From positions 4,464,001 through 4,528,000 of the forward strand of contig CP075493.1 in the NCBI GenBank assembly GCA_021613535.1: a DNA stretch of 64,000 nt, read 5' to 3'. The position numbers were made by a program, and so were the translations under genes. This stretch comes from Adineta vaga (taxonomy: Eukaryota; Rotifera). The first letter of the stretch is position 1; each line of letters opens with the position of its first letter. This document shows, one piece after another, positions 12,801 through 21,802 of the stretch. A model generated the notes under the pieces. It was not told the DNA's origin. It was given only the letters and a program-made list of their open reading frames with translations, and made no database searches.

Positions 12801-15800
12801 CTGTCTTCGAAATCATACGCCTAATTATATTTTTATTATCCTGTTTTACTATAAAAATAACAGACACATCTAATACTCTTCGTAGTTTCTGAAATATCTC
12901 CGTTTATCATAATAAGACAAACTTCAAATATCGTCTATACTAGCTTCCAATGTACCAGCAGAGCTAGCTACAACTAAAACATTCAATTTCGCTCATCTAA
13001 ACTGAAACACTCTCCTTCTTATTCCCTAGCAAATAATCATCCTTGAAAAATAATCCATCTGTCATTTTTCTCAACATTTCTCTAAGAACATTTAGAAGGA
13101 GGCACTTCATGCAAACATGAATGTTCAAAGAAATCTCAGTTACTCTTCTTGCTCTATAATATTTTCTCGAAAAGCTTTACAAAAACAAAAGTTTGTCCCT
13201 TTCCCGTTCTCCTTAACGTCACCTAAGCAATTTCCACCAGCAAGATTCCCGAATTCTCGATCTAAAAGGCATCGGGAAACATAAAAACACAACATCCATA
13301 GAAAACAAAAGTAGACAAAATTCATCTCCATCATATTACTTTCTAATTCATTCACCTTTTTTCTAATTAAAAATCTAGTCTTCATTATGATTTCCCAGAT
13401 TTAAACCACAAGTTCATTTCTCTAAATTCACAATGGACCTTCGAATAATATAATACGATACAACTCTATCCGAATACCCCAAAATTACAACATCTTTCTC
13501 TCTCTCTGGTTTCACTCATCTTTCGATCATCTTCATCTCTTTTATTTCATTCAGACACTCACTAGACTCTATCTCAACAACAATCAGATCGGAGACAAAG
13601 GTGCACAAGCATTGGTTGAAGGACTCCAAAAGAACGCAGTGAGACAATATCTTCCTCTCTCTCACTCTGCTTTCACTCATCTTTCGATCATCTTCATCGC
13701 TTTTATTTCATTCAGACACTCACAGAACTCGACCTCAACAACAATCAGATCGGAGACAAAGGTGCACAAGCATTGGCTGAAGGACTCCAAAAGAACGCAG
13801 TGAGACAATATCTTCCTCTCTCTCACTCTGCTTTCACTCATCTTTCGATCATCTTCATCGCTTTTATTTCATTCAGACACTCACAGAACTCGACCTCAAC
13901 AACAATCAGATCGGAGACAAAGGTGCACAAGCATTGGCTGAAGGACTCCAAAAGAACACAGTGAGACAACATCTTCCTCTCTCTCACTCTGCTTTCACTC
14001 ATCTTTCGATCGTCTTCATCTCTTTTATTTCATTCAGACACTCACTACACTCTACCTCAACAAGAATCAGATTGAAGACAAAGGTGCACAAGCATTGGCT
14101 GAAGGACTCCAAAAGAACACAGTGAGACAACATCTTCCTCTCTCCCTCACTCACTCTGCTTTCACTCATCTTTCGATCATCTTTCGATCATCTTCATCTC
14201 TTTTATTTCATTCAGACACTCACTAGACTCTACCTCCGCAACAATCAGATCGGAGACAAAGGTGCACAAGCATTGGCTGAAGAACTCCAAAAGAACACAG
14301 TGAGACAACATCTTCCTCTCTCTCTCTCACTCTGCTTTCACTCATCTTTCGATCATCTTCATCGCTTTTATTTCATTCAGACACTCACAGAACTCGACCT
14401 CAACAACAATCAGATCGGAGACAGAGGTGCACAAGCATTGGCTGAAGGACTCCAAAAGAACACAGTGAGACAACATCTTCCTCTCTCTCTCTCTCACTCT
14501 GCTTTCACTCATCTTTCGATCATCTTCATCTCTTTTATTTCATTCAGACACTCACTACACTCTACCTCAACAACAATCAGATCGGATACAAAGGTGCACA
14601 AGCATTGGCTGAAGGACTCCAAAAGAACGCAGTGAGACAACATCTTCCTCTCACTCTCACTCACTCTGCTTTCACTCATCTTTCGATCATCTTCATCTCT
14701 TTTATTTCATTCAGACACTCACTACACTCAACCTCGGCAACAATCAGATCGGAGACAAAGGTGCACAAGCATTGGCTGAAGGACTACAAAAGAACACAGT
14801 GAGACAACATCTTTCTCTCTCTCTCACTCTGCTTTCACTCATATTTCGATCATCTTCATCTCTTTTATTTCATTCAGACACTCACTACACTCTACCTCTT
14901 CAACAATCAGATCGGAGACAAAGGTGCACAAGCATTGGCTGAAGGACTACAAAAGAACACAGTGAGACAACATCTTTCTCTCTCTCTCACTCTGCTTTCA
15001 CTCATATTTCGATCATCTTCATCTCTTTTATTTCATTCAGACACTCACTACACTCTACCTCTTCAACAAGAATCAGATTGAAGACAAAGGTGCACAAGCA
15101 TTGGCTGAAGGACTCCAAAAGAACACAGTGAGACAACATCTTCCTCTCTCCCTCACTCACTCTGCTTTCACTCATCTTTCGATCATCTTTCGATCATCTT
15201 CATCTCTTTTATTTCATTCAGACACTCACTAGACTCTACCTCGGCAACAATCAGATCGGAGACAAAGGTGCACAAGCATTGGCTGAAGGACTACAAAAGA
15301 ACACAGTGAGACAACATCTTTCTCTCTCTCTCACTCTGCTTTCACTCATATTTCGATCATCTTCATCTCTTTTATTTCATTCAGACACTCACTACACTCT
15401 ACCTCTTCAACAATCAGATCGGAGACAAAGGTGCACAAGCATTGGCTGAAGGACTACAAAAGAACACAGTGAGACAACATCTTTCTCTCTCTCTCACTCT
15501 GCTTTCACTCATATTTCGATCATCTTCATCTCTTTTATTTCATTCAGACACTCACTACACTCTACCTCTTCAACAATCAGATCGGAGACAAAGGTGCACA
15601 AGCATTGGCTGAAGGACTACAAAAGAACACAGTGAGACAACATCTTCCTCTCACTCTCACTCACTCTGCTTTCACTCATCTTTCGATCATCTTCATCTCT
15701 TTTATTTCATTCAGACACTCACTACACTCTACCTCTTCAACAATCAGATCGGAGACAAAGGTGCACAAGCATTGGCTGAAGGACTACAAAAGAACACAGT

Positions 15801-16620
15801 GAGACAACATCTTTCTCTCTCTCTCACTCTGCTTTCACTCATATTTCGATCATCTTCATCTCTTTTATTTCATTCAGACACTCACTAGACTCTACCTCTA
15901 CAACAATCAGATCGGAGACAAAGGTGCACAAGCATTGGCTGAAGGACTCCAAAAGAACGCAGTGAGACAACATCTTCTTCTCCCTCACTCACTCTGCTTT
16001 CACTCATCTTTTGATCATCTTCATCTCTTTTATTTCATTCAGACACTCACTACACTCAACCTCTCCGAGAATCAGATCGGAGACAAAGGTGCACAAGCAT
16101 TGGCTGAAGGACTCCAAAAGAACACAGTGAGACAACATCTTCCTCTCTCCCTCACTCACTCTGCTTTCACTCATCTTTCGATCATCTTCATCTCTTTTAT
16201 TTCATTCAGACACTCACTAGACTCCACCTCTCCATCAATCAGATCGGAGAAAAAGGTGCACAAGCATTGGCTGAAGGACTCCAAAAGAACACAGTGAGAC
16301 AACATCTTCCTCTCACTCTGCTTTCACTCATCTTTCGATCATCTTCATCTCTTTTATTTCATTCAGACACTCACAGAACTCCACCTCAGGAGCAATCAGA
16401 TCGGAGAAAAAGGTGCACAAGCATTGGCTGAAGGACTCCAAAAGAACACAATGAGACAACATCTTCCTCTCACTCTGCTTTCACTCATCTTTCGATCATC
16501 TTCATCTCTTTTATTTCATTCAGACACTCACAGAACTCCACCTCAGGAGCAATCAGATCGGAGAAAAAGGTGCACAAGCATTGGCTGAAGGACTCCAAAA
16601 GAACACAGTGAGACAACATC

Positions 16621-16663
<43 letters not shown>

Positions 16664-16815
16664 GCTTTCACTCATCTTTCGATCATCTTCATCTCTTTTA
16701 TTTCATTCAGACACTCACTAGACTCGACCTCTACAACAATCAGATCGGAGACAAAGGTGCACAATATTTGAAAAAAGCAACAAGAAACAATGATAATATA
16801 ACTCTATGTCTTTGA
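9878..16815 (+). CDS. ADP-ribosyltransferase (R-S-E) fused to a tandem leucine-rich repeat array
   Basis: Proposed 22-exon gene: exon 1 at 9878-10670, exon 2 at 11099-11265, then twenty LRR exons from 13555 to 16815 (listed under the repeat entry). All junction phases match and the coding sum is 888 codons. Residues about 30-235 form a mono-ADP-ribosyltransferase of the arginine-specific R-S-E class: R131 in IWRGV, S151-S152 in WWGFSSCT, and E192-K-E194, so the catalytic Q/E-x-E site is intact. Exon 2 ends in the capping segment DDDMEIVAYYLLRDNK, which runs straight into TLTxLxL repeats. The repeats are the 28-residue ribonuclease-inhibitor/NLRC3 type (LxLxxNQIGDKGAQAL), and the last exon ends with a short tail and TGA. 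No signal peptide, so probably cytosolic. The exon 2 acceptor could lie 21 bases earlier, still in frame. The alternative of two separate genes is less likely. Confidence 0.7.
11266..13554 (+). other. Unusually long intron 2 of the ART-LRR gene
   Basis: 2,289 bases between the exon 2 donor (GTCAGT) and the first LRR exon. I found no LRR-like exon, no other recognisable coding exon and no transposon gene inside. The last 70 bases (from about 13486) match the 3' half of the array introns. A short minus-strand frame at 13140-13385 looks random. The stretch could hide diverged exons or a separate non-coding gene. Confidence 0.45.
13486..16764 (+). repeat. Tandem array of 20 exon-plus-intron units encoding leucine-rich repeats
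   Basis: Unit of about 157-178 bases (one reaches 187): an 84-base phase-0 exon coding one 28-residue LRR, then a 73-103 base intron starting GTGAGACAAC and ending TTTCATTCAG. Exons: 13555-13638, 13716-13799, 13877-13960, 14038-14121, 14216-14299, 14381-14464, 14548-14631, 14715-14798, 14878-14961, 15041-15127 (87 bases, one extra codon), 15222-15305, 15385-15468, 15548-15631, 15715-15798, 15878-15961, 16043-16126, 16210-16293, 16367-16450, 16524-16607 and 16711-16815 (terminal). Introns are as similar between units as exons. Variation is mostly CT-repeat length, a catcttt/catattt difference and a duplicated 11-base piece in two 94-base introns. The donor after the exon ending at 16450 reads AT instead of GT. 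Confidence 0.9.
16624..16658. repeat. (CT)n microsatellite
   Basis: About 35 bases of uninterrupted CT dinucleotide inside the last intron of the LRR array. It is an expansion of the short CT tract carried by every intron of the array. Confidence 0.9.
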
Positions 16816-18441
16816 GACGTGTAGTATTGGTTTCCAATAGTGTACTTATGTATTGAATCAGAAAAACGCAGTGAAAGTATTGAATTTATTGAAAAATACT
16901 GATGAAATTGTTTCTCTATTTGTTAACATTATGAATTGTATGTTAAAAGGTTGATCGTAGAGGAATAGATGAAAACGATTTTATTTTGCAATTTTTGTTT
17001 TGAAGATTTGCTGATTTATTACATGAAGTTAGATCGATTTGAAACATAGAACTGTTGACATTCGAAGTGTGATTTACATGAGATAGATATTACGTAAAGA
17101 ATTTTCAATGGAAGCAGCTGCTTTATACGATTCGTATTATAAGACAAATTAGAGTGTCTATTTCAAATGAATACTGCACAGGCGTATTTCGCCGATCATG
17201 TTGATTGAGTAAGCTCATATCGTGAAGTAAGCGTGTGAAGAGTTCTAGCAAGAGAAATACGACTGTTTGGGTTTTGTTTTGAACAAAGTAATTTAACGAT
17301 TTGCTCCATTATTGTAATACTGATGAGTGACACATTTGAAATGCACTATTTTTCTGAATAAATATCTCGTGTTTGTTCCGATGTGTCACGGATGATCTAT
17401 GGAAAGGCCATTTGTGAATGGTGTCTCTCTGAATAGAACGACATTATTGCTAAGCATAGAATGCAGAGAAACCTATGATCCGAAGTAGACATGAAGAAAT
17501 ATTTGGAATATCTTTTCGACAATTTGCTACTGTTAAAAAATGTTCAGGTGCAGTTTTCATACGATGCATCGCAGGAAATCTATTTGATTTCTGTTCTCTG
17601 ACAAACTGACTTTAAATTATGATGATTGTCCGTGAACTCAAATGCAGTTCGACAAGAAGCGCACCGACAACCAGTCCTTTGAAAGTTGAAATAGAAAAAC
17701 AAGAAATTTTCCTAATACACCGCTATAAGTTACAATTCAAGATCATAATATGATCTTATAGTCAAAATGCTGTTCGTACATTTGGATTGCTTTCCACTAT
17801 ATTGTCAACTTTGTCTCGTCTTGTTGTCTCCGTAAAAACTTCATATAATAATACGAAATCAATCAATACCACTATTTTTCAAATATAGAAGATTATACAA
17901 TCTCGAGCCGATTATGAGAAAGGAGAAATTATCAATACATTTTGATTTCATTACATTGCTGTAATATTCATAACGACAAAAGATTAAGGTTTGGTATTAT
18001 TTTTTTCTAAAGTATTTTGATACAATCATAAATATTCTAATCATCAAATAGATTATTCTTTCTTTTTCGCATAATAAAAACGTTTCTATCAAATTTGATT
18101 AATGTCTTTTCTTTTTCTCAAATAACAACCATATCGTCAAGGTTAAAATTTATTCTATCACATACTTGTTGGAAAAAAAAGAGAAAAAAATGTTTTGTGT
18201 TTTTTTATTCTCTTGAGAAAAATTTCTTGTTCTTCTCCTAAGTTGCTTTGTATGCAACGTCATGACTGTCTTCCTTTCTTTTTCTATTCGTTCTATTTAA
18301 AGAAAGAAAAAGGAAAAGAATTGAATGGCATACCAAATAAAATAAACTGTACACTTGAAAAACAACAAAGGTAAGAAATCTACCGCTCTCATAGTTAATC
18401 AATAAATAACAAATACACAATTCTAACTAAATCTTCAGATT
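16816..18441. other. Gene-less stretch between the LRR array and the GTPase gene
   Basis: About 1.6 kb after the terminal LRR exon. Both strands are full of stops, with no recognisable coding exon, RNA or repeat. A ctgatga...gaaa hammerhead-like core near 17320-17352 was considered and rejected because the stems do not form. Confidence 0.5.
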
Positions 18442-20724
18442 ATGTCTTCATTTCGACCATATCAATGGACTTATCCACAAAAGACTGGAACTGGATTTAC
18501 TATTCTTCCTCGTTTTCCCACTTCAAATACTGATATCGAACAATATTTTTTACAATTAGCAACTCGATTGAAAAATTTTGATATTATCATCAATCATAAT
18601 TTACCATTTCTTTTACATGGACATTTAAAAGAATCGATTCATAGAGTACATAAATTACAATTACATGTTATACATAGATATATAAATAATATCGAACGAT
18701 TTTTAAGAATAATTAATGATAATTCGAATGGTTCACTGAATAGAAAACAACGATATGAAATCGAAAGAGAATTGAATAGTGTTATTAATGATTTAACTCA
18801 ACTATTAGAAAATATACAAACAAAAGCACGATTCATTAATGACTTAGTCGGACAAAATTTCATATATTTAAATGCGGGTCAATACAATTTCAATGAAATT
18901 AACGATGTAGAAATGTTAAAATATCTGTTAATGAAAGATTATAATAATGATCGTATTCTTTGTTCGAATGATATATTAAATAGTAATCATCAATCACAAT
19001 TAAAGATATTAATTCATGAACTTGTTGAAGAACGTAAGAGAAAACCAAATCTACGACTTGTCTATGCTGATTTTTCTAATTCCTTATTCAAATTACATGA
19101 TTTTATCGTACTACCATTCCGAACAAACTCGATTGAAAAACGTCTATTCGTACCAGTGACTAATAATGACACAGTACAGATTCTTTTACTCGGTGAGAGT
19201 GGAATCGGAAAATCCACATTTATCAATGCTTTTATCAACTATCTGACATTTGAAACACTTGAACGAGCACAATCAAAAACACCCGCTGTTGTTATTCCAG
19301 TTGAATTTATGATTACAGTGGGTGATCATTTCGAAGAACATCGAATCAAATTTGGTGAAAATAATGATTCCATGAATGAAGATTTCCATCATCCTGGACA
19401 CTCGGTAACACAACGTTGTAAATCCTATGTATTCAATCTTGGATCGAAAGATAAAAGAAAATTACGTATTATTGATACGCCAGGTTTTGGAGATACGCGT
19501 GGTATTGATCAAGATGAACAAAATATGCAACATATTTTAGAATATATTCATGATTTAACACATTTAAATGCTGTATGTTTTCTTCTTAAACCAAATGTAT
19601 CACGAATAAGTAGTTTTTTCTCATCTTGTCTCAATCAATTATTCGAATTAATGGGATCGAATTTTCATCAAAATATTATCTTTTGTTTCACCAATGCTCG
19701 ATCAACTTTTTACACACCAGGAGATACAGCACCTTTATTAAAAAATATTCTTCATGCACATCCTGTAAAACATATTCCATTCAATAAAGAAAATACATTC
19801 TGTTTTGATAATGAAGCATTTCGTTATCTAGTTGCTTTACAAAATAAAATTCATTTTACCAAAGAAGAACAACAAGAATATGAAACGAGCTGGTTAAAAT
19901 CAGTACAAGAATCTGATCGATTACTTCAATACATTCGTACACAATTGTCAAGTTATCCATTAGATGATACTCAACAATCCATTCAGCATGCTCGAATTGA
20001 AATTCATCAAATGATTCGTCCGATCTTAGAAGCAATGCGAAATCTTCTTCGAAATCGAATTCTATGGAATAGTAGTACTTCGACTAGATTGATTAAATTA
20101 TGTCCACAAGTTATTCAACGGTCAAGTGCATTTTGTAGATCCTGTAAACGAGATGCTTTCCATATAGGTCATTTTTGGATTCTGCCAGACGATGCACATG
20201 AATTTCGAAATAAGAAATGTTTAACATGTTCATGTGCTTTCGATCAACATATCATCATCGATTATATTCTTGGTTATGATACGATGGATTCATCTTTGAA
20301 TGATAACCAACTAGACAAAATCAATGATCTTCTTGAAATATTATGTGCAACTAGCGTGAATTTTGCTCTTTTTCTCAGGGATATGACTCGTTCAGGGAAA
20401 GAAGATCCATTTCTTATTGGTTTAAAACGTCTTCTTCACGAAGAACAACAAATTTGTACAGTTCATCATGAATCAAATCAATACAATTTACAATTAGTCG
20501 AAGAATTGAAAACACTTCTGATTTCTCACGACGAACAAATGACAAAGTTGAAATCGAGAGATTTATCATTTATTTATCAAAAAATCAAAACAACTAAGCA
20601 ATATTCAACTATTCAGGAACAAATGACGGCCATTCATCAACATAGAAGAAAATATAAAAATCAATGTTATGAATTTGAAATTATGAATAATTCGCTTCAT
20701 CGAAAAGCCTTCTCGTTCGCATAA
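18442..20724 (+). CDS. Large P-loop GTPase with C-terminal cysteine cluster and coiled coil
   Basis: Uninterrupted 760-residue frame. Residues 1-240 are mainly helical and of no family I know. The G domain starts at about 245 with Walker A GESGIGKST (251-259), has the G3 motif DTPGFGDTRG (about 344-353), and resembles the AIG1/septin/TRAFAC group, which suggests membrane-associated or defence GTPases (GIMAP-like). A following segment, CFTNARST (about 412), sits where the G4 specificity motif belongs but lacks the usual NKxD, so base specificity is uncertain. Residues about 564-601 hold CRSCK and CLTCSC pairs that could bind zinc. The C-terminal 120 residues are charged and helical, likely coiled coil. 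No signal peptide or membrane span, so cytosolic. The start is the only ATG near the frame's beginning. Confidence 0.7.
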   Translation: MSSFRPYQWTYPQKTGTGFTILPRFPTSNTDIEQYFLQLATRLKNFDIIINHNLPFLLHGHLKESIHRVHKLQLHVIHRYINNIERFLRIINDNSNGSLNRKQRYEIERELNSVINDLTQLLENIQTKARFINDLVGQNFIYLNAGQYNFNEINDVEMLKYLLMKDYNNDRILCSNDILNSNHQSQLKILIHELVEERKRKPNLRLVYADFSNSLFKLHDFIVLPFRTNSIEKRLFVPVTNNDTVQILLLGESGIGKSTFINAFINYLTFETLERAQSKTPAVVIPVEFMITVGDHFEEHRIKFGENNDSMNEDFHHPGHSVTQRCKSYVFNLGSKDKRKLRIIDTPGFGDTRGIDQDEQNMQHILEYIHDLTHLNAVCFLLKPNVSRISSFFSSCLNQLFELMGSNFHQNIIFCFTNARSTFYTPGDTAPLLKNILHAHPVKHIPFNKENTFCFDNEAFRYLVALQNKIHFTKEEQQEYETSWLKSVQESDRLLQYIRTQLSSYPLDDTQQSIQHARIEIHQMIRPILEAMRNLLRNRILWNSSTSTRLIKLCPQVIQRSSAFCRSCKRDAFHIGHFWILPDDAHEFRNKKCLTCSCAFDQHIIIDYILGYDTMDSSLNDNQLDKINDLLEILCATSVNFALFLRDMTRSGKEDPFLIGLKRLLHEEQQICTVHHESNQYNLQLVEELKTLLISHDEQMTKLKSRDLSFIYQKIKTTKQYSTIQEQMTAIHQHRRKYKNQCYEFEIMNNSLHRKAFSFA

Positions 20725-21034
20725 TGTTTTCTATTTTTCGATAAATGATTGTTTTGCGTATCAAGAAAATAATTCTATTGCTTGATGTTTTTTAAACATT
20801 CAATTACCAACTATTTTTCTCGTCGAACAAGAAAAGAAAAGAATTTGTTGTTCTTTTACAAAACAAAATGAAGAAGTAGTTTTACATCAATTCTTCTAAA
20901 AACAAAACATGTGCTAAAGAGACTCCCTCGAAAGAATGAAATTTCATGATAATATAAATAAATAGACTTTATCGTCCAACAGCAGCGAAAAACAAAACGA
21001 ATCGTCTTTTTTGTTTTCCATCTCTTATACGTCA
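20725..21034. other. Short gene-less stretch
   Basis: About 310 bases between the GTPase stop and the next start. AT-rich, with no coding signal; it should contain the GTPase 3' end and the promoter of the small gene that follows. Confidence 0.5.
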
Positions 21035-21650
21035 ATGAAATATACAATTACACGACAATTCTCATTTACTAATGAAAAATTTCGAATTATTAGTGATTCA
21101 AAAACAATTTGTACAGTGAAAGCAACACCATCTAAAGACTTTCAAGGACATTTCAAGTAAATATATATAAGTATCTCATTCTTATCTAAAACCTCATATC
21201 TTTAATAGTATTAAATTATCCAATCTAACGCAAGAATATACAGGAGAAGATTATTGTCTCGTTGAACCGGATTGTCAACAATCACAAAATTATTTAATCT
21301 ACTCAAAAAATGATGAAAAAAACACGAAAATTCTGTTCGGACAATTACATTGGAAACTCTACAGTTATAATAATTATGAATATACAATAATTATTGGTCA
21401 AAAATTATATAAAGTTCGAAGTTGTGATTTAAAAGATTGTCGTTTAGTTATTGTTGATGCTAATCATTCTTCAAATTTAAATCCATATTCTACGACAAAT
21501 TATCCTGAATTATTATATCAAGTTATTGATACATTTTCAAAGGCAAATAAAAAATTTCATGTAACTATTCATGAGAGAGAATGGTCATTGGGTTATCTAG
21601 CGATTACGATTTTACTTGATCTTCATGAATGTGAACGAAGTACAACATAA
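21035..21650 (+). CDS. Small uncharacterised protein, possibly tubby/LURP-one-like fold
   Basis: Two exons, 21035-21156 and 21209-21650, with a 52-base phase-2 intron (GTAAAT...TTAATAG), giving 187 residues. The second exon is one long open frame without a methionine, so the only start is the ATG in exon 1, and the gene is easy to miss with ATG-based searches. The sequence is a run of short beta-like stretches (LFGQLHWKLY, YEYTIIIGQKLYKVRSCD) ending in a hydrophobic segment (GYLAITILLDL), reminiscent of the beta-barrel plus central helix of LURP-one/tubby C-terminal proteins. That is only a resemblance. No signal peptide; function unknown. It lies just upstream of the beta-helix gene in the same direction, but no functional link is visible. 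Confidence 0.55.
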
Positions 21651-21802
21651 CGACTATTGAACTCATAGAAAAGTGTTTCTTTGTATAAAAATAAATGAAT
21701 TTAGAGATATGTGAAAAGATAACACGACTAAGAAAAAAGAGTATTTTATCAACGCTTGTTTTATCTGTTTCTTACATACATTTACATTTCGATTGTGATA
21801 GA

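Noticed and set aside
13140-13385. 81-codon minus-strand frame inside the long intron
   Set aside because: Composition looks random, with no domain, splice context or neighbour support.
13612-16297. Series of near-identical plus-strand frames of about 63-120 codons
   Set aside because: They read out of frame through LRR exons and across the introns of the array. The real exons are phase-0 84-base segments in another frame.
13486-16764. CRISPR-like regular spacing
   Set aside because: The repeat unit is an exon plus intron with coding constraint and splice signals, and there are no short identical repeats separated by unique spacers.
17320-17352. Hammerhead-ribozyme-like core (ctgatga ... 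gaaa)
   Set aside because: The intervening bases do not form stem II, and no complementary stems I and III flank it.
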